From Nonomuraea turkmeniaca (GTDB taxonomy: Bacteria > Actinomycetota > Actinomycetes > Streptosporangiales > Streptosporangiaceae): 36,177 nt of DNA. Positions within the stretch are counted from its first letter, which is position 1; each line of letters begins with the position of its first letter. The stretch covers positions 1-36,177 of the forward strand of contig NZ_VCKY01000103.1 of the NCBI RefSeq assembly GCF_005889735.1. The letters are read 5' to 3'. The position numbers and the translations under genes were made by a program. A model generated the notes under the pieces. The model did not search any database. It saw only the letters and a list, made by a program, of their open reading frames with translations, and had not been told where the DNA came from. This document shows, piece by piece, positions 7,735 to 16,655 of the stretch.

Positions 7735-8217
7735 GTGATCAAGTCAATCATCCTGATTCCGGCACTCGCCGCGGCAACGGCCGCCTTTTCCGCCACGGCC
7801 AGCGCGACCACCAGCCACACGTCGTCCTACCGGTTCGTCGAGATGACCGGAGAACAGGAGGTTCCCGGTCCCGGCGATCCGGACGGTGTGGGGATCTTCG
7901 CCTGGAGGGTGAGCGGATCGTCGCTCTGCTACGTCATCACCGCCCACGACATCGACCCCGCAACCTCGGCGCACATCCACAGGGGCAGGGAAGGAGTGGC
8001 GGGTCCGATCGTGGTGACGCTGAAGCCACCCAGCGAGGGCTTCGCGAGCGACTGCATCCCCGCCGTGAAGCGCCAGACGGCTGACAACGCCGAGACCACG
8101 CTGACCTTCGACGAGTTGAAGGCCATCACCCAGAGGCCGAGCCAGTTCTACGCCAACGTCCACAACGAGGAGTTCCCGGACGGCGCCATCCGTGGCCAGC
8201 TCGACGGTGCCGACTAG
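7735..8217 (+). CDS. Secreted CHRD-domain protein
   Basis: A 160-residue protein with a signal peptide (MIKSIILIPALAAATAAFSATASA, split here only by its A-x-A end at about residue 24) and one CHRD domain filling the rest. Visible CHRD features are the opening EMTGEQEVPGPGDPDG, the central ATSAHIHRGREGVAGPIVV, and the closing FYANVHNEEFPDGAIRGQL. Two cysteines (in SSLCYVI and SDCIP) may form a disulfide. CHRD domains occur in many secreted bacterial proteins, and their molecular role is poorly defined. The GTG at 7735 follows a perfect AAGGAGG (7722-7728), which decides the start. It appears to be a single-gene unit between an operon terminator and a converging recombinase remnant. Confidence 0.88.
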   Translation: MIKSIILIPALAAATAAFSATASATTSHTSSYRFVEMTGEQEVPGPGDPDGVGIFAWRVSGSSLCYVITAHDIDPATSAHIHRGREGVAGPIVVTLKPPSEGFASDCIPAVKRQTADNAETTLTFDELKAITQRPSQFYANVHNEEFPDGAIRGQLDGAD

Positions 8218-8224
8218 AGTCGGC
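8209..8224 (+). terminator. Palindrome across the CHRD gene stop codon
   Basis: GCCGACT (8209-8215) and AGTCGGC (8218-8224) form a perfect inverted repeat around the TAG stop at 8215-8217. With a realistic loop the stem is 5 bp, so it is at best a weak terminator. It faces the converging recombinase remnant. Confidence 0.35.
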
Positions 8225-8341
8225 GTCACATGCGTGCCGCCGAGAGAGAACGAGCGGGCGCAGCGGAGAGCCGGTGACCTGTTCGCGACGAGTGACCAGC
8301 TCTCGCGTCTTGTCGTTATGTCCTTGACCTGCGAAAACATC

Positions 8342-9040
8342 TCAGGTCCACGCTAACAAGCTCTCGTGATCGAGGGCTTCCTTGATGTCTGCTGGGTCCG
8401 TGCCCAGCTCCTTCGCGATCAACGCCCAGATGTGCCGCAGCACGTGCGGGGTCACCTTCGCGGCGATCCCGGCCTGGCGGCCGATCCGCTCCACCAGTTC
8501 CGACGCCGACGACCGGGAGAAGCGGCCGCCCGCGTCCGTGACGAAGATCCGGCCGGACAGCTCGGACACCGCAACACCCGCGCGGCGCGCCCGATCCTCC
8601 AGATACCGATCCAGCGCATACCCGGTCTCCACCGGCAGACGCCTCGTCTTCGGCTTGCCACCCTTTCCGAGGATGCCCAGATGCCCAGTGCCCGCGCGCC
8701 CAGTCGAGTGCGCTCAACTCCGCTCAGGTCGCTTCCTCGATCCGGCTTCCGGTGTGCACCAGGACTCGGATGAACGCCGCGGTGCGCAGCCGGGCCGGCC
8801 CGTGGTCGGCGTCGGCCGCGGCCACCAGGGCTCGGGCCTCGTCACGGGTCAACGCCGTCGTCTGGCTCCGGTTGCGCCGCACCTTCGGGCGCCGAGTCCG
8901 CTTGAACCGGTTGGCGTCGATCACGTCTTCGTCTGCGAGGGAGTCGTACCACAACGACACCGCCGAGATCCGTCGCGCCATCGTCGTGTCCTGGGCGAAG
9001 CCGAGCAGGGTCGGCGGAAAGACGACCCCGCCGCCGCACT
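8342..9040 (-). pseudogene. Broken tyrosine recombinase (phage/plasmid integrase-type)
   Basis: Two reading frames together spell most of a tyrosine recombinase. The upstream piece (about 9040-8724) has the core-binding helices (MARRISAVSLWYDSLADEDV, NRFKRTRRPKV) and the first catalytic arginine motif, HTGSRIEEAT, then hits a stop. The downstream piece, in another frame, resumes at LGILGKGGKPKTRRLPVE and carries the second box TPHVLRHIWALIAKELG. It stops after ALDHESLLAWT, before the nucleophilic tyrosine. The N-terminal part before about 9040 is also missing. So it has lost its start, its frame and its catalytic Tyr and cannot be active. It marks an old integration event; no attachment site or neighbouring tRNA is visible. 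Confidence 0.8.
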
Positions 9041-9069
9041 CGGCTCGCGAACCAGCTCAGCGGTCACAC

Positions 9070-9267
9070 CTACCGCTCCGCGTCACCATGCTTGGCGAGT
9101 TGGTCGCCGACGTACAGCAGGGCGTGGACGATCGCGGGGATCTGGTCGGCGATGAGCTCGGCTATCGCGTTGGAGGTGTCGCTTCTGTCGCTGTAGGTGT
9201 TCCTGGCGACCGCAAGCATGTCGAGCGCTTCCTGCCGGTGGTCCACGACTTCGCGAGCTTCGCTCAT
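9070..9267 (-). CDS. Small hypothetical protein (65 residues)
   Basis: The ATG at 9267 opens a 65-residue frame, acidic overall, with a helical pattern: HRQEALDMLAVARNTY, then SNAIAELIADQIPAIVHALL and YVGDQLAKHGD. Amino-acid composition is protein-like rather than the Arg/Pro-rich type of shadow frames. No membrane segment, signal peptide or known motif is seen, and the ribosome binding site is weak (GAGAT). It lies just upstream of the broken recombinase on the same strand and may be cargo of the same lost element. Function is unknown. Confidence 0.55.
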   Translation of the reverse strand: MSEAREVVDHRQEALDMLAVARNTYSDRSDTSNAIAELIADQIPAIVHALLYVGDQLAKHGDAER

Positions 9268-9511
9268 GATCGATGATCTCTTTCGCGAGGGGGTGAGATC
9301 TTCGACGCTAGCAGGCGATCAATGGTCACAACGCGCATGATGACCACCTCTTAGAGGGTTTGAGAAGATTGTTCATGTTCGCGTGGCCGGCGTGACGGCC
9401 AGTGCCGGAGCCATCAGGATGGCCGGGTCTCCAGGAGGCCAACGGCGATGAGTTTCGCCGTGGTTTTCAGTCTGTATCCACACCCGATCAACCACTCTCG
9501 AGGAGAGCATC

Positions 9512-10090
9512 ATGACCGCTGCCTACACCTTCGACGTCTTTTCCAGCCTTGACGGCTTCGGCGCCGCCAGCGGCAACTGGACCGGTTACTGGGGCAAGCA
9601 AGGCCCCGAACTCCTGAACCACCGCCTCGCTCTGTACGGCGAGGAGCAGCGGATGGTCTTCGGGGCCAACACGTATCGGGCGTTCGCGCGGATGCTGGCC
9701 TCGAGCACCGAGGAGTCCGAGGTGCGTGACCCATGGGTCACCCGGATGAGGAGCCTGCCGGCAACGGTGGTGTCGACCACCCTGGAAGGACCCCTCGACT
9801 GGCCGGACGCGACCCTCGTGAGCGGTGACGCCGTCGACGTCGTCGCCCGGCTCAAGGAGGAGTCCGACGTGCCGTTGCGCTCGCACGGCAGCCTGTCGAT
9901 GAACCGGGCGCTGATGGCCGCCGGTCTGGTCGACCGCGTCCAGGTGACGCTCTTCCCTGTGATCACCGGTCAGACCGGGCTGGACCCGATCTTCCAGGGT
10001 GCGGCCGACTTCGACCTCGAGCTGATCGAGAGCCGGACGCTCGACGGCAACACCCAAGAGCTCATCTACCGGCCCACCCTGCATGTCTGA
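9512..10090 (+). CDS. RibD C-terminal/dihydrofolate reductase-like family protein
   Basis: A 192-residue protein of the RibD-C (YwjB/YyaP-like) reductase family. It starts TFDVFSSLDGFGAASGNW, the usual first strand and substrate loop. It continues with RMVFGANTYRAFARML (the NADPH-side helix), LPATVVSTTLEGP, and VPLRSHGSLSMNRALMAAGLVDRVQVTLFPVITG, where true family members carry the GS-x-x-L nucleotide loop. Such proteins are probable NAD(P)H-dependent reductases of pteridine- or flavin-like compounds, but most have no proven substrate. The ATG at 9512 follows AGGAG (9501-9505). It is a lone gene; the 244 bp before it show no other gene. Confidence 0.85.
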   Translation: MTAAYTFDVFSSLDGFGAASGNWTGYWGKQGPELLNHRLALYGEEQRMVFGANTYRAFARMLASSTEESEVRDPWVTRMRSLPATVVSTTLEGPLDWPDATLVSGDAVDVVARLKEESDVPLRSHGSLSMNRALMAAGLVDRVQVTLFPVITGQTGLDPIFQGAADFDLELIESRTLDGNTQELIYRPTLHV

Positions 10091-10193
10091 CTCCGTCCAT
10101 GCACCCCACCCCGTCAAGTAGCCGAACCTGACCGGAAGTTCCCGCTGACCGACATGCCGACCGGTCTCATGGGCCGCCGCCGACCGGTTCTGT

Positions 10194-13100
10194 TCATCGT
10201 CTCGACGCGTGCAACGCGGCCAATGCCTGCCTTTCGAGCAGGCGGAACCCGCAGGATCCGGCGATCGCCACGGCCTGCTCGGCGGTGTAGCCCGCCGAGG
10301 TCGGGTCACCGGCGGAGAGCCGGGCGGTGGCGAGGCCGACCAATGCCCGCGCCTCCACGAACGGGTAGGTGTTGTGCGCGATCCTCACGCAGTGCTCGAA
10401 CCACTGGGCGGCGGCCGTCGCGTCCCCGAGCGCGAGGTATGCCTGCGCCGCAGTGGCCGCGGTCTGTGCGGTGGCCTTCCTGTCGTGGACCGCGATCGCC
10501 ATGTCGTGCGCTCGTCTCGCCACCTCCAGCGCGTTGGCCGCGTAGCCGCGCTGTCTGTGCAGCTGGCTCAACTCGTCCAAGGTGGACAGCTCGCCGCGCA
10601 GGTTCGACCCCTTTCGGTACGCCGCGAGCACTTCGGTGAGCATTTCGGAGGCGCGCGCCTCCGCACCGAGCTGACGTAGCGCACTCGCCAGGTTGCCCCG
10701 ATTGGCCAGTGCCGACGTCTCCCGGCCGGTCGCCTCGTTGATCTCCAGCGCCGCGTTGAGCAGGTCGGCGGCGTCCCGCAGCTCGCCCTGGCACAGCCGC
10801 ATCACCCCCAGCCCGTTGAGGGCAACCGCCCGCACGTGGCCGAGCCGGTCGTCCTCGGTCAACTCAAGCGCGCGGTGCAGCCACTCCTCCGCGTCGGCGA
10901 GCTTGCCCTGCTCCAGATAGAGCCACCCGATGTGATGGGACAGGTACGCGGCGGCCGTCGTCCAGCCGGTGGTGACCGCGAGCTGTTCACCGGCGAAGCA
11001 GTCGGACAGCGCCTCCTCGTCCCGGCCGACCGACCACAGCGCCTGGCCACGGCTGATCAGCATCGCGGTCCGCGCGACGTCATCGCCGGCTCTGGTGGCC
11101 GCGTCCAGACCTGCCTCCGCGGCGGGCAGCCAGCCGTCGATGTGCCGGCGGATCAGGAAGTAGCCGCGGAGCTGGTCGGTGATCCGCCAGGACAGCGCGC
11201 GGTCGGCGGACCCGGCCGCGTGCCTGACGACGGCGACCAACGCGGGCAGCTCGGCGTCGAGCCAGGCGAGCGCGTCGGCTTCGGTGGCGAAGAACGTCTC
11301 CCGCTCCGCATGCGTGTCGAGCCGCACGAGCTGCGGATACACCCACTCCATCGCGGCCGTCACCGCGTCGGCGTACCAGGTGTACAGCCGGGAGCGCGCG
11401 GTTTCGCCCTCGGTGTCGTCGGCGAGCAGCCGCCGGGCGTACAGGCCCAGCAGATCGTGGAACCGGTAGCGGTCCGTCGCGTACTGCATCAGCATGTTCG
11501 CCTCGAGCAGGTTCTCCAGCACGCGGTCGGCCTCGGTCGCCGGCATCGCCAGGAGGACACCTGTGCTATCGGCGCCGAAGTCGTCACCGGGGTGCAGGCT
11601 GCACAGCCGGAACGCGCGCTGGGCCGCAGCGCTCAGGTCGGCGTAGCTGAGCTGGAAACTGGTGAGCACGCTCGACTCACTGGTGGACAGCTCGGTGAGT
11701 CTGCGGTTGTCGTCGTGCAGCCGGCGAGTCAGGTCGCCGATGGTCCACGCCTGCCGGGTGACCAGGCGCGCGCTCGCGATGCGCAGCGCGAGCGGCAGTC
11801 GTGCGCACGCCTCGGCGAGCGCGCCGGCCGCGTCGGGATCGGCGTCGATCCGATGCGATCCCGCGGTCGCGGCGATCAGGGTGATCGACTCCTCCGGGTT
11901 GAGCGGTTCGAGGTGGACGACGCTCGCACCGGCGAGGCCGAGCATCCTGCGCCGACTGGTCACGATCAAGTCGCTGCCGCCCGCACCCGGCAGCAGCGGC
12001 CGGACCTGGTCGGCGTCATGTGCGTTGTCCAGCAGCACCAGCATCCGCCGGTCGGCGAGCTCGCTGCGGAACAACGCGGCCGCCTCGCTCTCATCGGTCC
12101 CGATCCGCCTGCTCGGCACGCCGAGTGCGCGCAGGAACCGGCCGAGCACCCGCATCGGCTCCGGTGCGGTCACGGTGGTGCCGCGCAGGTCGGCGTAGAG
12201 CTGCCCGTCGGGATACTTCGCGCGTAATCGGCGCGCGGCGGCGAGCGCGAGAGCGGTCTTACCCACTCCGGCGATGCCGTCGATCAGCACGATTCGGGAC
12301 GAGGTCGGTCCGGGCTCCTGGCCCGTCCTGGCGAGCGCAGCCTCGATCCTGGCCATTTCGTCCGCCCGGCCGACGAAGTCCGGCGGCGCGGCGGGCGCCT
12401 GCTGGATCGCGGTCCGCCCCATGGTCCGTCGGGCGTGCCGCTCCTGCTGCCGGAGCACCGCGAGCTGGGCGGACCGCAGCCGCTCGCCAGGATCGATGCC
12501 GAGCTGGTCGGCGAGTGCGGACCGGATCCGGTCGTACGCCGCGAGTGCCTCTGCCTGCCGGCCGCTCGCGGCCAGGGTCAGCATCAGCTCGGCGTGCAGC
12601 GGCTCGTCCAGCTCGCGCCGATTCACCAGCTCCCGAACCGGTTTCAGCGCGCGTTCCGGCTCGCCGAGATCGCGCGCCAGGGTGGCGAACGTCTGGACGG
12701 TGGAGGCGTACTCGTTGGTTATCGCGGTGTAGAGCGGGCTCGATGCCACCCGGTCCGCGTCGATCTCACCGCGCCACAGCGCGACGGCTTCGGCGAGCCG
12801 GGTCAACGCCTCCTCCGGCGCGTCGTACGCCGCCCGGGTGGTGAGATCGCGGAACGTCAGCAGGTCCAGGTGATCGGCGGTGACTGCGAGCCGGTATCCG
12901 GCCTGACCGCCGAGGAGCACGCTGTCGGTTCGCGCGTCGGAGTCCAGTAGCCGCCGCAACCTGGCGACATGCGTGTGCAGCAGGCCTACCGGGTTCTGGG
13001 TTTCACCGTGCTGCCACAGAAGTTCGATGAGTTCGTCCTGGCCGACCGCCGCACCGGCGCCGAGCGCCAGCCGCGCGAGCAGCGTGCGTTGCAGGTCGGA

Positions 13101-13430
13101 GCCGAGGGATGTCCGGACATCGCCGTGCCAGACTTCGATCGGACCGAGCACACGGATGCGCAGCGGGCCGCCACGGACCGGATCGGCTTCGGCGCGCAGT
13201 GGGCGATGGGCCTCGGCGGCGGCGTGCAGTCGCTCGGCATCGGGCCCGCTCAACCCGAGTGCGAGGGCGATGGACTGGACCGAGTCCCGCTTCGGGCTTC
13301 TCGTCCTGCCCTGTTCCAGGTCGCGGATCGTGCCCGCGCTCACGCCCGCCCGGTCGGCGAGTTGCCGTTGCGTCAGTCCGGCGCGGCGGCGATGGGCTCG
13401 AAGCAGCCCGCCGAAACTCGTCTCCGTCAC
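10194..13430 (-). CDS. XRE-SARP-NB-ARC-TPR multidomain regulator (AfsR-like)
   Basis: A 1078-residue cytoplasmic regulator. In order: an XRE helix-turn-helix (about 8-63; AGLTQRQLADRAGVSAGTIRD), an OmpR-like winged helix (about 90-165; RIRVLGPIEVW), a bacterial transcriptional activation domain (about 170-320), an NB-ARC STAND ATPase with P-loop GIAGVGKT near residue 387 and Walker B RMLVLLDNAHD, and C-terminal TPR repeats (about 780-1060). SARP-type regulators activate secondary-metabolite or developmental genes, and the STAND module acts as an ATP-driven switch. The extra XRE domain in front of the SARP unit gives it two potential DNA readers. No biosynthetic cluster is evident beside it, so its target is unknown. 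The start is GTG 13430 after GGAG. It appears monocistronic. Confidence 0.93.
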   Translation of the reverse strand: MTETSFGGLLRAHRRRAGLTQRQLADRAGVSAGTIRDLEQGRTRSPKRDSVQSIALALGLSGPDAERLHAAAEAHRPLRAEADPVRGGPLRIRVLGPIEVWHGDVRTSLGSDLQRTLLARLALGAGAAVGQDELIELLWQHGETQNPVGLLHTHVARLRRLLDSDARTDSVLLGGQAGYRLAVTADHLDLLTFRDLTTRAAYDAPEEALTRLAEAVALWRGEIDADRVASSPLYTAITNEYASTVQTFATLARDLGEPERALKPVRELVNRRELDEPLHAELMLTLAASGRQAEALAAYDRIRSALADQLGIDPGERLRSAQLAVLRQQERHARRTMGRTAIQQAPAAPPDFVGRADEMARIEAALARTGQEPGPTSSRIVLIDGIAGVGKTALALAAARRLRAKYPDGQLYADLRGTTVTAPEPMRVLGRFLRALGVPSRRIGTDESEAAALFRSELADRRMLVLLDNAHDADQVRPLLPGAGGSDLIVTSRRRMLGLAGASVVHLEPLNPEESITLIAATAGSHRIDADPDAAGALAEACARLPLALRIASARLVTRQAWTIGDLTRRLHDDNRRLTELSTSESSVLTSFQLSYADLSAAAQRAFRLCSLHPGDDFGADSTGVLLAMPATEADRVLENLLEANMLMQYATDRYRFHDLLGLYARRLLADDTEGETARSRLYTWYADAVTAAMEWVYPQLVRLDTHAERETFFATEADALAWLDAELPALVAVVRHAAGSADRALSWRITDQLRGYFLIRRHIDGWLPAAEAGLDAATRAGDDVARTAMLISRGQALWSVGRDEEALSDCFAGEQLAVTTGWTTAAAYLSHHIGWLYLEQGKLADAEEWLHRALELTEDDRLGHVRAVALNGLGVMRLCQGELRDAADLLNAALEINEATGRETSALANRGNLASALRQLGAEARASEMLTEVLAAYRKGSNLRGELSTLDELSQLHRQRGYAANALEVARRAHDMAIAVHDRKATAQTAATAAQAYLALGDATAAAQWFEHCVRIAHNTYPFVEARALVGLATARLSAGDPTSAGYTAEQAVAIAGSCGFRLLERQALAALHASRR

Positions 13431-13509
13431 TCGTACCTACTCCGAGTGACCAGATTGTTGATCTGCGACCTTCGGGGCACCAGATGATCCTAGGCCAGAA
13501 GACGCCACG

Positions 13510-13543
13510 GGCCCCAGCGTGCTGGCAAAAGCACGCCGGGGCC
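13510..13543 (-). terminator. Hairpin terminator after the NlpC/P60 gene
   Basis: Bases 13510-13523 and 13530-13543 form a 14-bp stem with one mismatch and a 6-nt loop (GGCAAA). It lies about 95 bp past the stop of the leftward NlpC/P60 gene and 80 bp before the next gene start, so it should end that transcript. Confidence 0.7.
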
Positions 13544-13636
13544 TGTGTTATAAGGAGCTGGCGCTGGACCGGTGGTCGTCGTCAGGCGACGGTGTCCTGG
13601 GCGTCCCGGTTGCCGCCTGGACACCCAGGAGAGACC

Positions 13637-14527
13637 TCATCCGTTGGCGACGGTCGCGACGCCGAGGATGCGGAAGGCCGCGACGCGGACGTTGCGGAGG
13701 CCGCCTTCGTCATGGACGCCGACGTTGGTGCCCGGCTCGAGCGCGTCGAGGACCCGGCCGTCCCCCTCCCAGAAGGAGACATGGCCGACGGCTTCCGCGG
13801 TCGTCTTGTAGAAGATCAGGTCACCGACCTTCAGGTCCGAGTATGCGACCTCCTTGGCGTAGAACTTCCCCGGGGACTGGTTGTTCTTGGCCCAGTTCCA
13901 CATGTCGACGGCGCGGCGGACCGGCCAGCCGGGGAAGTTGGCGATCGGGTTGTAGGAGGCGTAGACGAGGCCCGAGCAGTCGTAGCCGGGGTGCTCGGGG
14001 GTTCCCACACCCTCCAATATGTAGGGTTCGCCACGCTTGGCCATGGCGTTCTTATGGGCGATCATGCTCCAGTTGTAGATGTTCCTCTCCTGATAGCAGA
14101 AGGTCCCCTGCTCGGTCGTCCCGTTCTGGACCTTCACCCTGAGGTGATTGATGTTGGGGATGCTGTCGGGGTTCCAGTCGGACTCGAGGCCGACCTCGTG
14201 GTGGCCATTGCCGCCTCTGAGGACGAAGAAGGCGTCGCCGCTGGGGAAGATGAAGGGCGCCGCGGTGTTGTCGGCGGCGCGGGCCTGGATCCGCAGCACC
14301 GGAGAGATGTTGGTCGCAGTGCCGGTGTCGTCGATACGCCAGCGGACGGTCACCCTGTCCCCGGCTTTCCAGTCGACCTGAATGAAGGCGTCGGCACCCG
14401 GGCAGGAGACGGTGAGCGTGCCGCTCGGGTTGCTCAAACCATCGGCGGACGCCGAAGGCGCCACGAAGACGGCGCTGGAGACCGCGACGACGAAGGCCAC
14501 GATCAACGTCATGATTCTGGGTTTCAC
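13637..14527 (-). CDS. Exported NlpC/P60-type protein with an uncharacterised N-terminal domain
   Basis: A 296-residue secreted protein. Residues 1-28 are a Sec signal peptide ending SASA, with mature start near D29. The C-terminal third (about 165-296) is NlpC/P60-like, with catalytic Cys184 in YDCSGLV, VGDLIFYK, and His249 in VGHVSFWEG. These enzymes usually cut peptidoglycan stem peptides or related amide bonds. The preceding 130 residues (about 30-160) are a beta-rich domain with two cysteines (VSCPG and TFCYQ) that I do not recognise. It may bind the cell wall or substrate. The start is GTG 14527, five bases after AAAGGA. A longer in-frame start lacks a ribosome binding site. The third catalytic residue cannot be fixed by eye. 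Confidence 0.82.
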   Translation of the reverse strand: MKPRIMTLIVAFVVAVSSAVFVAPSASADGLSNPSGTLTVSCPGADAFIQVDWKAGDRVTVRWRIDDTGTATNISPVLRIQARAADNTAAPFIFPSGDAFFVLRGGNGHHEVGLESDWNPDSIPNINHLRVKVQNGTTEQGTFCYQERNIYNWSMIAHKNAMAKRGEPYILEGVGTPEHPGYDCSGLVYASYNPIANFPGWPVRRAVDMWNWAKNNQSPGKFYAKEVAYSDLKVGDLIFYKTTAEAVGHVSFWEGDGRVLDALEPGTNVGVHDEGGLRNVRVAAFRILGVATVANG

Positions 14528-15253
14528 ATGTTTCCTTTCATGAAGGGATGTCTTTCGTCGTGGGATCGGCGAGCATCGCGATCCCTGGCCTCTTGTCGCG
14601 CGTTTCCGCACGTCCACGGCTGCCGGCCGCGGGTCTGGTACAGGTCATTGGCGGCTTGGTGCGAACGTTAAGGATCGTCGCTGGCACGGCGCTGTCCGTA
14701 CTCCACCCGTACCGCTGCGGTACGCCGCCCGTACCGGACACGCGTCCCCGCTGGGCGCGCGGCCCGGGTTGAGGACATCGACACAGCGGCGCGTCTCAGC
14801 CCGGCCGGTCAAAGCACGACGTGCTTGTCCGGGGCAAATTCGCTGATCTTCGCCATGCCCTTGGGCGCATCCGCCTGCTGATGAACATCTCCGCCTGGAC
14901 GTCGCTCTGGGCGATCCTGTCCCGCCAGATCCGGCATGGCACCGGACAGCACTACTCGGGGATCTACAACCGGATCCACTGGGAACTGATCAGGAACGTG
15001 GCCGCCACCACGGTGTCGCACGCTTGGAGTGGTATTTCCAGCGTGCCGTGGTAGTCACCGTCGCGGTCGGGCCGGTCCCACCGCACAGTGCGCAGCGCCT
15101 GGCCGCCCCGGCTGAAGGATGCCCCTCTTCGGCGCTGAAACCGCAGGCCAGGACTCTGTCTGTCCGACCCGCGCAGCGGCCGTCCATGGCTGGCAGGTGG
15201 CCGAAGCGCCGTCGGGCCGACGGTGCTCGTGTCCTGGCGCGGGCAGTGCGGCC
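14528..15253. other. Gene-poor gap, probably decayed DNA
   Basis: Some 725 bp lie between the NlpC/P60 start and the YdeI remnant. A plus-strand frame at 14821-15054 has coding-like codon bias (QIRHGTGQHYSGIYNRIHWE), and a minus-strand frame ends in MAKISEFAPDKHVVL, but neither has a ribosome binding site or a family I recognise. Promoter signals for the NlpC/P60 gene should be at the left end; none is clear. I see no repeat or RNA gene. Confidence 0.3.
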
Positions 15254-15575
15254 TCATGCCGGCTGCTGGTCCCATGGTGTCGCCAGGGCCTTTTCGATCC
15301 GCCGGATGCGCGTCTCGGCCTTCTTCGCGCTGTCGATGGCGAGCACGTGCTGCCGCTCGTGGCGGTGGGACAGGCGGTCGTAGGCGGTGCGGGCGACCGG
15401 ATCGGTTTGCCGATTGGCGTTGCTGAGGCCGAGCAGGTCGCGGCCGCGCATGATGGCGATCCCGCTCCTGCATGAATGCCCGTCGACCATGATGATCACC
15501 GCCGGGCGCTTGCCTCCACCGAGCGCCTCCACAATTTCTGGAGGGACTTCCAAGCCCTCATGGGCTCCGGCCGGA
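15254..15575 (-). pseudogene. Remnant of a YdeI/DUF1905-type protein
   Basis: The frame contains VPPEIVEALGGGKRPAVIIM and DGHSCRSGIAIMRGRDLLGLS, typical of the DUF1905 barrel. It ends with RHERQHVLAIDSAKKAETR and RIRRIEKAL, typical of the C-terminal helical part of the YdeI (OmdA) family. Between them the usual stretch of about 25-30 residues (the acidic GD-x-V and proline-rich linker) is replaced by a few unrelated residues. The N-terminus is not in a start-containing frame of its own: it runs straight on from VOC-derived DNA. I read this as an internally deleted, headless copy. Confidence 0.65.
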
Positions 15576-15981
15576 GGCTCGATGTCCGGACCGGGTGGCC
15601 CGCGGGGTCGCGGAAGGCGCGGTCGCGCACCCCATACGGCTGCTCGGTCGGCTCCTGGACCACCTCGGCCCGGCCGGCCACAACCTTCTCGAAGGTGCCG
15701 GTGAGGTCGGCGGTGGCCGGCAGGATCCAGCCGTAGGCGCCCGTGGCCATCATCTCGGCGATGGCGCGGCGCTCGGCGTCGCTGACGCCGGGGTCGGCGG
15801 CCGGCGGCGCCACAGGATGGACGTCCCGGGCCGGTCGGCGGGGCCGACCGTGATCCAGCGCATCTTGCCGTGTCCGACGTCGTCGCGGAGGTCGATCTGG
15901 TCCCCGAACGCGGCGTGGCCGTGCCAGGCCGTTCAGGTGCTGCGCCGCGGCGAGTGCGCGGCCCCACGCGAGGTGACACAT
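15576..15981 (-). pseudogene. Frameshifted VOC (glyoxalase/dioxygenase superfamily) remnant
   Basis: The C-terminal half is a clear VOC module: ADPGVSDAERRAIAEMM, ATADLTGTFEKVVAGRAEVV, QEPTEQPYGVRDRAFRDPAG. The part just upstream is in another frame (DLRDDVGHGKMRWITVGPAD, then TSILW), so one frameshift lies near 15800-15815. The first betaalpha unit with the usual metal-binding His and FY motif is missing. An ATG at 15981 sits behind a good GGAGGT, but its frame reads into unrelated residues. The gene has therefore been broken by deletion plus frameshift. An intact VOC gene lies 48 bp upstream. Confidence 0.65.
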
Positions 15982-16028
15982 GAGAGACCTCCTTTCGTCG
16001 AGGTCGGCGTGCACCTGCGTCACCCGGC

Positions 16029-16655
16029 TCACAGCGACGCGGTCTCCGATGCGCTCGCCCAAGCGAACCCGTCCGGGTCGGTGAATGGCCCGGCATCACT
16101 GCCGATCGTGAGCCGGTGCGATCCGGTGCCGTCGGGAGAGACGCCGGCGACCTTGGCCAGGGCACGGCGCTTGTAGAGCGCCAGCTTGACGGGATCCGAC
16201 TCGGTGGCGAACTCGACGTACTTGCTGCCGAAGCTCTTCGCCACGGCGAGGCCGCGGTCGACGTAGAACTGCTTGCTCTCGCCCACGTCCGCGACTCCCA
16301 GCAGGAGCACGATCTCGTCGATCTGCCGGGTGGCCGGGCCGGTGTCCTTCTTCGACGACGATACGACCTGCCAGATCGTCCCGTCCGGGGCCTGTACGAC
16401 GCCCCCGTAGCCCCACAGCGACTTGGTGGCGGGCTTCAGCGTCGTGGCACCGGCGTCCACGGCGGCGTCGAAGAGGGCGTTGACGTTGGCGGGCTGGGAC
16501 ACCACGAGCGACAGCGTGAACCCGCGGAAGCCGGTTGTCGGTGCCTCCGAGGCCCGCAGGCGTATCTGACTGCACGGGCCGAAGGCGGTGGAGTAGAAGT
16601 GGCTGGCGGCGGTGGGGTCGGCCACCTCAAGGGTGACGGATTCGATGGAAGTCAT
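16029..16655 (-). CDS. VOC (glyoxalase-like) family protein
   Basis: A 208-residue protein built from two VOC modules. The first begins ESVTLEVADPTAASHFYSTAFG and closes with VVQAPDGTIWQVV. The second begins IDEIVLLLGVADVGESKQFYVDRG and closes with GPFTDPDGFAWASASE. Metal-type residues are sparse: no opening His in either module, and Gln/Asp at the usual Glu positions. It may therefore be a non-enzymatic binding protein or an atypical member. The ATG at 16655 is chosen because the family-like sequence starts there; its ribosome binding site is poor. It is separate from the catabolic operon, with 92 bp to the sulfatase stop. Confidence 0.82.
   Translation of the reverse strand: MTSIESVTLEVADPTAASHFYSTAFGPCSQIRLRASEAPTTGFRGFTLSLVVSQPANVNALFDAAVDAGATTLKPATKSLWGYGGVVQAPDGTIWQVVSSSKKDTGPATRQIDEIVLLLGVADVGESKQFYVDRGLAVAKSFGSKYVEFATESDPVKLALYKRRALAKVAGVSPDGTGSHRLTIGSDAGPFTDPDGFAWASASETASL

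Noticed and set aside
10836..12227. A 463-residue plus-strand frame
   Set aside because: Antisense to the NB-ARC and TPR part of the large regulator.
14821..15054. A 77-residue plus-strand gene
   Set aside because: Codon bias is suggestive, but there is no ribosome binding site and no recognisable family; kept only as part of the decayed gap.
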